Shown: positions 33,577-42,708, counted from the stretch's first letter. The stretch: DNA of 64,000 nucleotides from AV69 sp036498205 (GCA_036498205.1 DASXIC010000094.1:13903-77902), one strand, 5' to 3'. The notes: generated by a model from the letters alone, not told the origin. Made by a program: numbers and translations.

Positions 33577-34919
33577 TTGCCGATGCAAAACTGGCTGAAG
33601 ATCACGTCCCGAACACTTTCTTCGTCACCGCCACTGAGCAATTCGTCAAACATCTGTTGCGCTTCGCGCAGATCAATCGCAAGCATTTCCGGCGTTGCCC
33701 CCTCATTCATGCCTTCGAGTACGCGATCACACGCCTCAGCTGCGCCGCGCAGGTAAGTTCGATGACGGGCATTGATCGCCAATGGATGTTCTGCGTTCAA
33801 CTTTCCCGCGCCAATCCGGCGGAATATCTCGTCCGCCAGGGTCGTTAGGCCACTTCCGGTTTTGCATGAGATTCTGACTGCTTCAACCAAGCGCCAATCA
33901 TCGTGCTCGGCCAAATCGCTCTTATTCAAAACCAACAGCTCCTCCGGAGGCGTTTCGAAATCGGTCGGACGAGGCGCACTTGCGTCTGCGATATGAAGCC
34001 GAATATCCGCGGTCTCGAGCGAGCGCTGCGTTCGGGCGATTCCTTCCTCTTCGATCGGGCCTTCAGGAGCGCGAATTCCGGCGGTGTCAGACAAGCGAAC
34101 GGCGATTCCGCGCAGATTAATGCGTTCCTCGATGATGTCGCGGGTTGTACCGTGCACTTCGCTCACGATTGCCCGGTCAAAGCCGAGCAGACGATTGAGC
34201 AGACTCGATTTCCCTGCGTTCGTCGCGCCGAAAATCACGACTCGCAAACCTTCGCGCAGAATTCGGCCGGTTTCGGCTGTGGCAAGCAATTCCTCAATTC
34301 TTGTTCGCAAGGCCCCGACCCTATGGGCGATCGTGTCGAGATTATCGGGCAAAATTCCTTCTTCGGGGAAGTCGATCGCGGCTTCCAGATGCGCCAGAAC
34401 TTCAATGAGCTGTTGCCGCAGTTGTTCGAATTGCTGGCCAAGACGCCCTGAGAGCTGCTCGGTTGCCGAACGCAAGGCGAGATCGGTCTGTGCTCGAATG
34501 ACGTCGATCACTGCTTCCGCCTGCGTGATATCGATCTTGCGATTGAGAAAGGCGCGTTCGGTAAATTCACCTGGGCGCGCGGGACGCGCGCCAGCGCGGA
34601 AACATGCTTCGAGAATCTCGGCCGTGACGAGGATTCCGCCGTGACAAGTGATTTCGACCAAGTCTTCTCCGGTGTAGCTTGAGGGGGATCGATGGATCGC
34701 AATCATCACCTGATCGATTGTTCTTCCCGATGCGATGATCTTGCCGAGATGCTGAGTATGCGACTCGAACTCCGAAGGCCGTTTCTTTCCTCGGAAAATG
34801 TTCTCGGCCACGCCAATTGCCGTGGCGCCGGAAATTCTGATCAATGCGATCGCCCCTTCCCCCGCAGCGGTTGAAATGGCAGCGATACTATCTGCAGGAA
34901 TAATCGCCGGCGCGGTCAC
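33573..34919 (-). CDS. mnmE: tRNA uridine modification GTPase MnmE
   Basis: MnmE, with MnmG, installs the 5-carboxymethylaminomethyl group on wobble uridines. The 448 residues comprise the N-terminal tetrahydrofolate-binding domain (ITCHGG and PGEFTERAFLNRKIDITQAEA), a helical domain, and the inserted G domain with GATNAGKSSLLN, the GTTRD loop, DTAG and NKSD. It ends FCIGK, with the catalytic Cys in the family's terminal motif. It overlaps hisC upstream and pyrD downstream by 4 bases each. Confidence 0.96.
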   Translation of the reverse strand: MTAPAIIPADSIAAISTAAGEGAIALIRISGATAIGVAENIFRGKKRPSEFESHTQHLGKIIASGRTIDQVMIAIHRSPSSYTGEDLVEITCHGGILVTAEILEACFRAGARPARPGEFTERAFLNRKIDITQAEAVIDVIRAQTDLALRSATEQLSGRLGQQFEQLRQQLIEVLAHLEAAIDFPEEGILPDNLDTIAHRVGALRTRIEELLATAETGRILREGLRVVIFGATNAGKSSLLNRLLGFDRAIVSEVHGTTRDIIEERINLRGIAVRLSDTAGIRAPEGPIEEEGIARTQRSLETADIRLHIADASAPRPTDFETPPEELLVLNKSDLAEHDDWRLVEAVRISCKTGSGLTTLADEIFRRIGAGKLNAEHPLAINARHRTYLRGAAEACDRVLEGMNEGATPEMLAIDLREAQQMFDELLSGGDEESVRDVIFSQFCIGK

Positions 34920-36007
34920 AACACCCGGCGAAGAGCGTCAACGCACTTACGATTTTGTTCCATCGTTCCGATTGAAATGCGCACCCATTGCGGCAGCGCA
35001 TACCCGCTCATCGCGCGAACAATCACCTTCTCTCGCAACATCGCCCGAAAGATCGCCGCGCCATCGCCTACCTTTACGAGGATGAAATTGGCCGTACTGG
35101 GAATGAATTGCAGTTTCATGGCTGTGAATTCGCTTTCCAAAAAAGCTCGGCCTTTATCGACGGTGCGTTTCGTTTCCTGCTGGTGCTCATCGTCCCCCAG
35201 ACTGGCAAGCGCACCGGCCTGAGCGATGCCATTGACGTTGAATGGCTGTCGCGTTTTCTGCAGGACCTGAATCAGTTCCGGTCGCGCCATCCCATAGCCA
35301 ACGCGCAAACCGGCCAAACCGTGGATCTTCGAAAACGTCCGCAAGGCCACAACGTTTTTTCCCTTCCGGATGTAGCGAATGATGTCCGGCGGATGATCGA
35401 CAAAATCATAATAAGCTTCGTCAAATATGACGATGAGATGCGGTGGAACACGCCGCATAAATCGCTCAACCGCATCACCTGAAAGCAATGTGCCCGTAGG
35501 ATTGTTTGGATTGGCGATAAAGATCAGCTCGGTTCGGTCCGTGATCGCATCGAGCAATGCATCGGGGTCGTGTCCATAATTACAACTTGGTGCCTCGATT
35601 GTTTGAGCACCGAAAATCCGCGCCACAATTTTGTAGGCTACAAACGCGTGTTCGGAGGTCAGGATTGCATCGCCCGGTTTGAGAAATGCGTGCCCCAGCA
35701 ACTCAATGATCTCGTTCGAGCCGTTGCCCAGGATAATATTGGCGATGCCGATTTTGTGTTTCTGGGCAAGCGCCGCGCGTAGATAGGAGCACCCGCCATC
35801 GGGATAAAGCTGCGAGCTATCGATAGCTTCATGCATCGCCGCGATTGCTTTGGGCGACGGACCGAGGGGATTTTCGTTGGAAGCGAGCTTGATGATTTCG
35901 CCTGGTTCAGCACCGAGCTCGCGCGCAGTTTCTTCAATTGGCTTGCCGGGCTGGTAAACCGCCAGGTCACGCAGATGCGGATTAGCAATATCCCAAATCG
36001 ATTCCAC
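34916..36007 (-). CDS. hisC: Histidinol-phosphate aminotransferase
   Basis: This 363-residue PLP fold type I aminotransferase has LASNENPLGPSP near the N-terminus, GNGSNEIIELL, FIANPNNPTGT, FDEAYYDF and the PLP lysine in TFSKIHGLAGLRVGYG (about 227-242). HisC makes histidinol phosphate, and homologues can act on aromatic or other keto acids. No other his gene is close. It is the first gene of the coupled hisC-mnmE-pyrD run; the divergent LAB_N gene begins 26 bases away. Confidence 0.9.
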   Translation of the reverse strand: MESIWDIANPHLRDLAVYQPGKPIEETARELGAEPGEIIKLASNENPLGPSPKAIAAMHEAIDSSQLYPDGGCSYLRAALAQKHKIGIANIILGNGSNEIIELLGHAFLKPGDAILTSEHAFVAYKIVARIFGAQTIEAPSCNYGHDPDALLDAITDRTELIFIANPNNPTGTLLSGDAVERFMRRVPPHLIVIFDEAYYDFVDHPPDIIRYIRKGKNVVALRTFSKIHGLAGLRVGYGMARPELIQVLQKTRQPFNVNGIAQAGALASLGDDEHQQETKRTVDKGRAFLESEFTAMKLQFIPSTANFILVKVGDGAAIFRAMLREKVIVRAMSGYALPQWVRISIGTMEQNRKCVDALRRVL

Positions 36008-36033
36008 CGGCGCACCTTAAGCGGAGATTACGC

Positions 36034-36423
36034 TTGGGAAAAGACTGGTCGCAGCTCGCGTTCTCCGCAAACTTCGACCGTATGCAAAGCTTTCACTTTT
36101 TCGCCGACACGAAAGTTTTCGGCATCGCGATCAATGCGTGGAAAATCGTTGGACTGACCGGGAGCCTGATTTTTGGTCTGCGCTTTTTGATTCAATGGCT
36201 CGCCTCGGAACGTGCCCGCAAGAGCGTGATTCCGTTTGGTTTTTGGGAGTGTAGCGCGCTCGGTTCACTCCTGACACTGGCTTACTTCGCTATCTACCGG
36301 CACGATTCGGTCGGCGTCCTGCAAACGGCGTTGCCCCTGCCGATTTATCTGCGCAATCTTTATTTTCGTTACACCCACCATCATCCCAGGCATCCCGGGA
36401 ACGAGCCGCGTCCGGCGGAATGA
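36034..36423 (+). CDS. LAB_N-domain (lipid A biosynthesis N-terminal) membrane protein
   Basis: The 129-residue integral membrane protein is of the LAB_N type. WKIVGLTGSLIFGLRFLIQW, the SERARKSVIPFGFWECSALGS loop and YLRNLYF are the hallmark segments, spread over about three helices. The domain occurs alone or fused to glycosyltransferases involved in lipid A or related lipids. A start at Met17 (36082) is equally plausible. It is followed 40 bases on by the cysteine desulfurase gene. The exact function is unknown. Confidence 0.82.
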   Translation: MGKDWSQLAFSANFDRMQSFHFFADTKVFGIAINAWKIVGLTGSLIFGLRFLIQWLASERARKSVIPFGFWECSALGSLLTLAYFAIYRHDSVGVLQTALPLPIYLRNLYFRYTHHHPRHPGNEPRPAE

Positions 36424-36463
36424 TTTTGCCTGCGGGAAACGGCGGTCGTAATTTCATTAAACG

Positions 36464-37633
36464 ATGAGTGCGTTGGGAAAGCCCATTTATCTCGATAACA
36501 ACGCGACGACCGCGATCGATCCGGCGGTGTTGGAAACGATGCGTCCGTTCCTTGAAGAGTTTTTCGGGAATCCCTCGAGCGGTTATCGGCTGGCAGCGCG
36601 AGTGCGCGATGCGATCGAGCAGGCGCGCGGGCAGGTAGCGGAACTGCTCGGATGCGACGCGACGGAAATTATTTTTACCAGCGGCGGCACTGAATCAAAC
36701 AACACCGCTTTTCACTCGGCGCTACATTCTGCATCGGATCGGAAACATGTCGTCACAACCGCGGTCGAGCACAGCGCCGTGCGCCGGCCGGCGCAGGAGC
36801 TGGAGAAGCGTGGCTACGATGTGACATTCCTTGGAGTCGATAGATCGGGACAACTCGACTTGCAAAAGTTGGCCGATTCCATTCGCCCCGACACGGCCCT
36901 ACTCTCAATAATGTGGGCCAATAACGAAACTGGCGTGCTCTTTCCGATTGAGGAAATCGCCGAGGTCGCACGGGAAAAAAAGGTGCCATTTCACACCGAC
37001 GCGGTGCAGGCCGCGGGTAAGATTGATATTGAGCTGCGCGACATGTCAGTTCAGTTTCTCTCGATCTCCGGCCACAAATTCCACGGCCCGAAGGGAGTCG
37101 GCGCGCTTTACGTCAATCGGCGTGCTCGTTTCCGCCCCTTCCTGCTGGGGGGCAGCCACGAAGGTAATCGTCGCGCCGGGACGGAGAACGCAGCGTCGAT
37201 TGTCGCCTTAGGCAAGGCGGCTGAGCTCGCCCGCGCTAAATTGGTCGACGAAAAAGTTCGGGTCCGGAAAATGCGCGATCGATTTGAAGCGATGCTCCTC
37301 AACAAAGTTCCCGACGCTCGTGTGAACGGTGCTGGGGCGGAGCGATTACCAAACACCTCCAGCGTTCTGTTCGACGGGATCGAATCGGAAGCGGCGCTCC
37401 TCATGCTCGATCAGGAAAATATTTGCTGTTCGGCAGGTTCGGCCTGTCGCACCGGCTCGCTGAAGCCTTCACACGTGTTGAGCGCGATGGGGCTCATTGG
37501 TGAAGAGGCCCGCGGCAGTCTTCGTTTTTCGTTCGGCCGCTTTAATACCGATGACGAAGTCGATCGCGCGCTTCAAGTGGTGCCACGCGTCATCGAAAAA
37601 TTACGCGCGCTTTCGCCTGTGGTCGCAAATTAG
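36464..37633 (+). CDS. Cysteine desulfurase (NifS/IscS type)
   Basis: This 389-residue PLP enzyme removes sulfur from cysteine as a persulfide. It has YLDNNATTAIDP at the N-terminus, FTSGGTESNN, a histidine-containing AVEHSAV, the PLP lysine in SISGHKFHGPKGVGALYV, and the catalytic Cys in CCSAGSACRTG (about 323-333). This is the class I (IscS/NifS) layout with an extended active-site loop. It could supply sulfur to the SUF system, tRNA thiolation or MnmA. No scaffold gene is next to it. Confidence 0.93.
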   Translation: MSALGKPIYLDNNATTAIDPAVLETMRPFLEEFFGNPSSGYRLAARVRDAIEQARGQVAELLGCDATEIIFTSGGTESNNTAFHSALHSASDRKHVVTTAVEHSAVRRPAQELEKRGYDVTFLGVDRSGQLDLQKLADSIRPDTALLSIMWANNETGVLFPIEEIAEVAREKKVPFHTDAVQAAGKIDIELRDMSVQFLSISGHKFHGPKGVGALYVNRRARFRPFLLGGSHEGNRRAGTENAASIVALGKAAELARAKLVDEKVRVRKMRDRFEAMLLNKVPDARVNGAGAERLPNTSSVLFDGIESEAALLMLDQENICCSAGSACRTGSLKPSHVLSAMGLIGEEARGSLRFSFGRFNTDDEVDRALQVVPRVIEKLRALSPVVAN

Positions 37634-37683
37634 CGAAGGCGATCACGCACAACCGCCCGAGCATCGCGCCCGTTTCAATAAAG

Positions 37684-39003
37684 ATGACGCGACGTCGGAA
37701 AAATACTCATTGGCTGAACAATCAGTATTGGCGACTCACCACCGGGGACTGGATCGGGCTGACCCTAACCTTCCTCGCGCTCGTCACACTTTTTTGCATT
37801 TTCATCCTTCGGCGGCACACGCTCGATTATCATCTCGAGCACACTTTTGCCGTAAGCGATCCGGAGTTCTTCGGCTCCGCCCTGGCATTGGCTGATCCGG
37901 TGCCGATCGAAGGTAATGCAATCGAACTGCTGCAAAACGGCGACGAATATTTTCCGGCCATGCTCGATGCAATTCGCCACGCAAAAAAGACAATCAATTT
38001 TGAGGCTTACATTTTTTACTCCGACGAAGTCGGGCGCGGCTTTCGTGATGCGTTGTGCGAACGCGCGCGTGCCGGCGTGGAGGTGCGGGTCCTGCTTGAT
38101 GGGCTGGGGTCGAGCTGGAGTCTGGACAATTCCGACGTCAGCGAGATGAAAAAGGCCGGCTGCAAATTCGCCTACTACCATCCCACGCAGTCTTGGCGCA
38201 TAGATCGAACAAACCGCCGCACTCATCGTCGTGTGCTGGTGGTTGACGGCAGGCTGGGATTCACCGGCGCTGTTGGCTTCGCGAAACATTGGGCCGGTTA
38301 TGCGCAGGACAAGGAACATTGGCGCGACCAGCAGGCGCGCGTGCGCGGCCCTCTCGTCGCTAAGTTGCAGGCCGCGTTCCAGGAGCATTGGGCGAAAACG
38401 GCGGGCGAAGCGTTGAGTGGCGCGGATCAATTTCCGGAGCTGGCGTCCGCCGGCACCTTGAAGGGGCAACTCGTCACCTCGCATTCGTTTTCCATGGCAC
38501 CTGTGCCGTTGCTGCAGGCGATCGCATTCGCCGCTGCAACACAACGTATCTGGATCACGAATGCGTATTGCACGCCTACTCCCGATCAGGTTGAGCTGCT
38601 GACAAAAGCAGCGCGGCGAGGTGTGGACGTTCGCCTTTTGCTGCCCGGCGAAAACAACGACCAGCCGCTGACGAAGTCAGCCGGTCGTACGGCCTACGGT
38701 CGTTTGCTTGCCGGCGGCGTGAAGATTTTCGAATTCCAGCCCACGATGATACACGTCAAGTCGATGGTGGTGGATGGTCTCTTCGCCATGGTCGGCTCGT
38801 CGAATCTGGATTCCCGCTCGGCGGAAATTAACGAAGAACTGGATGTGGTCATTTACGATCGCGATTTTGGGAAAGGAATGGAGGAGATCTTTACGCACGA
38901 TGTGTCCCAATCGCGTCAATACACGATCGAGCAGTTCCGAAACCGCTCTCTTTGGGAGCGCACGATCGAATGGCTGGCGTTTCCGTTTCGCTCGCAATTG
39001 TAA
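37684..39003 (+). CDS. cls: Cardiolipin synthase-like phospholipase D-family protein
   Basis: The 439-residue membrane protein has one N-terminal membrane helix (DWIGLTLTFLALVTLFCIFI, about 22-41) and two phospholipase D motifs. The second, HVKSMVVD (357-364) with SSNLDSRSAEINEE, is canonical. The first is HRRVLVVD (181-188), with Arg183 where the family normally has Lys. It condenses phosphatidyl groups to make cardiolipin or a related lipid. The altered first motif may change its activity. It starts 50 bases after the cysteine desulfurase. Confidence 0.85.
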   Translation: MTRRRKNTHWLNNQYWRLTTGDWIGLTLTFLALVTLFCIFILRRHTLDYHLEHTFAVSDPEFFGSALALADPVPIEGNAIELLQNGDEYFPAMLDAIRHAKKTINFEAYIFYSDEVGRGFRDALCERARAGVEVRVLLDGLGSSWSLDNSDVSEMKKAGCKFAYYHPTQSWRIDRTNRRTHRRVLVVDGRLGFTGAVGFAKHWAGYAQDKEHWRDQQARVRGPLVAKLQAAFQEHWAKTAGEALSGADQFPELASAGTLKGQLVTSHSFSMAPVPLLQAIAFAAATQRIWITNAYCTPTPDQVELLTKAARRGVDVRLLLPGENNDQPLTKSAGRTAYGRLLAGGVKIFEFQPTMIHVKSMVVDGLFAMVGSSNLDSRSAEINEELDVVIYDRDFGKGMEEIFTHDVSQSRQYTIEQFRNRSLWERTIEWLAFPFRSQL

Positions 39004-39045
39004 TTCGGCTTTGAGCAGCGAGATGAGTTCGCTACTCTTAGCCCC

Positions 39046-39693
39046 GTGGATCAGTCGGTCGAAGTGATAGCACTGCGGCAGGAATACTCCGTCCATGGAT
39101 TACGTCGCATCGACCTTGATCCCGATCCGTTCAGACAATTTGGCATTTGGTTTACAGCCGCGATAGAAACCGGCGTTCGCGATGTCAACGCCATGACTCT
39201 CGCCACGGTTTCGCCGGATGGACAGCCGACTGGCCGGGTTGTGCTATTGAAAGGCTATGGCCATGACGGATTCGTCTTTTATACGAATTACCAGAGCGAA
39301 AAGGGACAGCACATTGAGAAAAATCCTCGCGTGGGTCTCGTCATCCTGTGGAAGGAGCTGGAGCGACAGATTCGAATCGATGGGGTGGCCGAGAAAATTC
39401 CCCGGGAAGAATCCATCCGTTATTTTCATTCACGGCCGGTTGGCAGCCAGCTGGGAGCATGGGTTTCACATCAAAGCGAGGTGATTGATGCACGCCGTGT
39501 TCTCGATGCGCGGCTTGCAGAATTGACGGAACGTTTCGCAGGTCAGGAAATTCCGCTCCCGCCCCATTGGGGCGGCTATCGAGTACGGCCCGATCGTTTC
39601 GAGTTTTGGCAGGGTCGTCCCAACCGATTGCATGACCGTTTTCGCTACACCCGCGAAGACAAATGCTGGCGTTTAGATCGCGTTGCTCCTTAG
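39046..39693 (+). CDS. pdxH: Pyridoxamine 5'-phosphate oxidase
   Basis: PdxH makes pyridoxal 5'-phosphate using FMN. The 215-residue protein shows DVNAMTLATVS, RVVLLKGYGHDGFVFYTNYQ (FMN/PLP sites), SRPVGSQLGAWVSHQSEVID and WGGYRVRPDRFEFWQG, ending with the conserved C-terminal RLDRVAP. It starts at a GTG. Its 3' end overlaps a minus-strand stop whose reading frame resembles an outer-membrane-protein tail. The enzyme serves PLP enzymes such as those in this window. Confidence 0.95.
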   Translation: MDQSVEVIALRQEYSVHGLRRIDLDPDPFRQFGIWFTAAIETGVRDVNAMTLATVSPDGQPTGRVVLLKGYGHDGFVFYTNYQSEKGQHIEKNPRVGLVILWKELERQIRIDGVAEKIPREESIRYFHSRPVGSQLGAWVSHQSEVIDARRVLDARLAELTERFAGQEIPLPPHWGGYRVRPDRFEFWQGRPNRLHDRFRYTREDKCWRLDRVAP

Positions 39694-39743
39694 AACTTAA
39701 AACCCAGCGAAAATCCCGCGGTCGCTATCGAAGGGTAAGCCGG
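39690..39743 (-). pseudogene. Possible remnant of an outer-membrane protein C-terminus
   Basis: Read on the minus strand, the frame ends PSIATAGFSLGFKF and stop. The alternating aromatic/hydrophobic pattern with terminal Phe is that of a beta-barrel final strand. Upstream codons in the same frame show no barrel-like strands, so this looks like a fragment. It could be chance. The stop overlaps the pdxH stop on the other strand. Confidence 0.3.
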
Positions 39744-39949
39744 GGGCGTACTGGCTAAAGGTAGAGTCCTTCTTTGCGTATGGTTAAGCTTGATGATTCT
39801 TTCGCCGGTTCTCTTCTTCCCGTCTCTGCAGCTCAGCGTTTTCGTTCATAAGGCGCGGCCTCTCTTCTTCTTAACTGTTTCGCGACGGCAGGCACCCTCG
39901 GTGTTTCGCAGGCAGCGCGAACTGCGTCCGAAATCCGAACTCTTTGTGT
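39694..39949 (+). other. 256-base gap with no supported gene
   Basis: Between pdxH and the DUF883-like gene there is no clear gene. On the minus strand it holds the outer-membrane-tail-like fragment (to 39743) and a short charged frame (39793-39880, with ELQRREEENRRKNHQA) that may be a coiled-coil remnant. These suggest decayed coding sequence. No promoter or terminator is identified with confidence. Confidence 0.3.
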
Positions 39950-40426
39950 ATGATCAATCCAAGTGGTGACGAGTTTAATGAGGAGATTCCAATAGGGACG
40001 TCGGCGGGCGTCGGCGGTGACCAGAACTTTCGCGAGAATACTCGCGGGGTCTCGGAGATGGCAGGCGATGCCTGGGAACAAACGAAGGAAAAAGCGGGCG
40101 CAGCACGCGAGCGGACCGAGATTTTTTTGCGAGAGAATCCGATCCCAACATTATTGGGGGCACTTGGCATCGGTATCGCCATCGGGCTGGCGATTCGTTA
40201 TGCCTCCAATTCCGCCGACACCGAAACGAAAGTGAAGGAGTCCGCGCACGGGGCTGCGTGGAGTTTTCTTTCCCTGCCGTTTCTGTGGCCCCTGGTCAAA
40301 TCAGTGAAAGAGAAAGCGGAAGATTCGGCGGATGCGGTGAAGGAAGGCGTCGATAGACTGAAAAAAGTGAAGGTGTCGCGTTACACAAAACCGATCCATC
40401 GCCGCTGGAAATCCTGGACCAGATAA
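39950..40426 (+). CDS. DUF883/ElaB-like helical stress protein with membrane segment
   Basis: This encodes 158 residues. An acidic N-terminus is followed by a long amphipathic helix (SEMAGDAWEQTKEKAGAARE) and then FLRENPIPTLLGALGIGIAIGLAIRYA. The ENP-x-x-x-L-G-x-A-x-G-x-G-x-G motif is typical of DUF883/YqjD-ElaB proteins, which associate with membranes and ribosomes in stationary phase. A second hydrophobic part, WSFLSLPFLWPLVKSV, and a basic tail follow. The ATG at 39950 is used, not the TTG at 39944. Its stop overlaps a small downstream ORF (TAATG). Confidence 0.75.
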   Translation: MINPSGDEFNEEIPIGTSAGVGGDQNFRENTRGVSEMAGDAWEQTKEKAGAARERTEIFLRENPIPTLLGALGIGIAIGLAIRYASNSADTETKVKESAHGAAWSFLSLPFLWPLVKSVKEKAEDSADAVKEGVDRLKKVKVSRYTKPIHRRWKSWTR

Positions 40427-40590
40427 TGGCCAACGCGCGACGCCCAAGCGAGCGCACGGCGAAAAACAAGAGCGCTGCGGAGAATGATTTGGGTGACGAG
40501 CTGCGCGCGCTAGCGCGACGCAATCCGCGGACCCGCGCGATTGACTCCGGTCCAATAAAGATTGCCAGGTCTTTGCGGATAAAACCCTAA
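40426..40590 (+). CDS. Small basic hypothetical protein coupled to the DUF883-like gene
   Basis: This encodes 54 residues from an ATG that overlaps the preceding TAA (TAATG). The sequence is rich in Arg, Ala and Lys (MANARRPSERTAKNKSAAEN, then LRALARRNPRTRA) and ends IARSLRIKP. There is no known family. The stop/start coupling and absence of other strong frames support translation, but a spurious ORF cannot be excluded. It may bind nucleic acid because of its charge. Confidence 0.4.
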   Translation: MANARRPSERTAKNKSAAENDLGDELRALARRNPRTRAIDSGPIKIARSLRIKP

Positions 40591-40725
40591 ACCCAGCCGA
40601 AGCCTTCGCCTTAGTGACGGAGCCGGGCCGCGTTGTCCGGCCAGGATTGGTGGAAAAAGTATTTCGGCGGCTCTGTGAGTGCGCTGGGTTGAACCCGCCG
40701 CAGTTCTTGCGAAACTTGTCGCCTC

Positions 40726-42702
40726 ATGGCGACAAGCTCCTCCGCGCGTCGAGACTGGCAACATGGCGTTATCTTTCGATTTTTCGCATCGCTTAAACTC
40801 GCCGTCATTTTGCTGGCAGTGCTCATCATCGCGAGCATTGCTGGCACGATTTACGAGTCGAGCTTCGATGCCAAAGTCGCACGTGCTTACGTTTATGGTG
40901 CGCCATGGTTTAATTTGTGGCTTGTCCTGCTGGCCGCGAATCTAACGGTCTCCGCGTTTTCCCGGTGGCCCTGGCGGAGACATCATGTGGCTTTTCTCGT
41001 GACTCACCTCGGCATTATCACTCTGCTGACCGGCTCGCTTATTGGCAGGATATGGGGAATCGAAGGCACAATCACTCTCTTCAAGGGGGAAGCGCCCACG
41101 AACCGTCTACTGATCGACGAGCATCAGTTACGCGTGCTTGATTCCGACGGAGTTGTGAAAGGTTTTCGCGCGGAGTTCCTCCATCGCCCGCCTACACCCC
41201 AACACCAGCAGCGTCTGGCCACGCTCGCTAACGGTGAAAAATTGAGCGTAGTGGATTATGCCGACGCAATGGATGCGAAGCTAAATCCGCGCCCGGTCGC
41301 CGATGGCGGCGCGCCCGCTCTCCATTTCGTAATAAGCACGTCCCTGATGGGGCAACGTTTGGACAGTTGGCTCCTTGCGGACGAACAGGCTCAACATACG
41401 AGCTACAGTCTTGGTCTCGCCACCATTGAAATAAAGTCCGGCAAAGCGGAAGAGGCGCCCGCGAGCGCTCGCAAAGATTCGGAGAATCCCACGACGATGA
41501 CTGGTGAAAGGGAATTGGAGGAATCGATTTTCGCCTTCAGCAAGGCGCCCGAGCAACAAATTAGTCATGTCGCCAAAGGTGGCAGCACCGGGGCGAAGGT
41601 TTCGCTTTCGCAACCGCAGAACGGAGAGAAAGGACAGCTCACAATTTCAGTCGCTGGTAAAAAGATGACGCTCGAGGTCGCGCAAACCATCGGCAAGGAT
41701 TTCACCGTGGAAGGAACGCCTTTCACGGGCCGGATAGACAACTATTGGGCGGACTTTCGTATCGAGAATGGCAAACCGGCTTCGTTGAGTGACAGCCCTA
41801 ATAACCCGGCAATCGTGGTTACGATTCGTGGACGCGCCATTCCTGGCGCGGTGCCAGTGGGGCACGGAAATGAACAGAATTTATCCACTAATGGAGGCGG
41901 GGCTCCGGCGATGAATGAAGGAAATGGTACACAAAATCATCTGACGCTTTATGTCGCCAAGGACGGTGCCATTTCCTATGAGCTGAAATCGCGGAAGCTG
42001 GGGGATTCCTCCGGCGCGCTGGAGTTAAACCGGCCGCTTGCCACTGGCTGGGCTGACTGGCAGATCGTTGTCGATCAGGTATTGCCGCGGGCGGAACAAT
42101 GGATGGATTTCTCACCGGCGAAAAAGGAAAGCGGCGGTTCTCAGCTGCCCGACGGCGTGCGAGTTCGTTTGGAACAAAAGGGGGGAAGTTTCGATCAATG
42201 GATTCCCGCCGGCTGGCAGATTACGGTGCCGACAGCGCCAAAGCCGATTGGCATTGCCTACGGTTGGAAGTCGGTCCCGCTGCCTATCGGTATCGAGCTG
42301 CTTGCCTTCGAGGTAGCGCGCAATGAAGGGAGCGACGCGCCTGCGGGATTCAAAAGCACGCTGCGCATTTCGACCGCCGATGGCGAAAGTGCAATCGGCC
42401 ACTGCTCGATGAACCGTCCATTCAGTTTTCCAGGAGCATGGTGGCGCACCTGGAGCGGCCTCACCTTCAAGATCTCACAGGCGTCTTGGAATCCAGAAAA
42501 CCTTGACCAAAGCACCGTCCAGATTCTGCGCGATCCAGGTTGGTCTTTGAAGTGGATCGGTTCGCTTTTAGTGGTCGCAGGGGTGTTCATGATGTTTTAC
42601 GTGAAGAAATTCCGGCGCGATTCGACAACTCGGTTAGTTAACAGCAGCGAGTCCCCCTCGCGCACCAAACAAACCCAGAAACCGCCGCTGGTCGGGGTTT
42701 AG
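40726..42702 (+). CDS. resB: ResB-like cytochrome c biogenesis protein
   Basis: This is a 658-residue ResB (Ccs1-like) protein. Three N-terminal membrane helices are seen (LKLAVILLAVLIIASIAGTI; WFNLWLVLLAANLTVSAFS; HHVAFLVTHLGIITLLTGSL), then a large periplasmic domain with several inserted Gly/Ser-rich stretches, and a last helix near the C-terminus (WIGSLLVVAGVFMMFYVKKF). ResB works with ResC/CcsA to deliver haem to apocytochrome c. The usual partner gene is not adjacent. A DUF1353 lipoprotein gene follows 6 bases downstream. Confidence 0.85.
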   Translation: MATSSSARRDWQHGVIFRFFASLKLAVILLAVLIIASIAGTIYESSFDAKVARAYVYGAPWFNLWLVLLAANLTVSAFSRWPWRRHHVAFLVTHLGIITLLTGSLIGRIWGIEGTITLFKGEAPTNRLLIDEHQLRVLDSDGVVKGFRAEFLHRPPTPQHQQRLATLANGEKLSVVDYADAMDAKLNPRPVADGGAPALHFVISTSLMGQRLDSWLLADEQAQHTSYSLGLATIEIKSGKAEEAPASARKDSENPTTMTGERELEESIFAFSKAPEQQISHVAKGGSTGAKVSLSQPQNGEKGQLTISVAGKKMTLEVAQTIGKDFTVEGTPFTGRIDNYWADFRIENGKPASLSDSPNNPAIVVTIRGRAIPGAVPVGHGNEQNLSTNGGGAPAMNEGNGTQNHLTLYVAKDGAISYELKSRKLGDSSGALELNRPLATGWADWQIVVDQVLPRAEQWMDFSPAKKESGGSQLPDGVRVRLEQKGGSFDQWIPAGWQITVPTAPKPIGIAYGWKSVPLPIGIELLAFEVARNEGSDAPAGFKSTLRISTADGESAIGHCSMNRPFSFPGAWWRTWSGLTFKISQASWNPENLDQSTVQILRDPGWSLKWIGSLLVVAGVFMMFYVKKFRRDSTTRLVNSSESPSRTKQTQKPPLVGV

Positions 42703-42708
42703 TATTCT

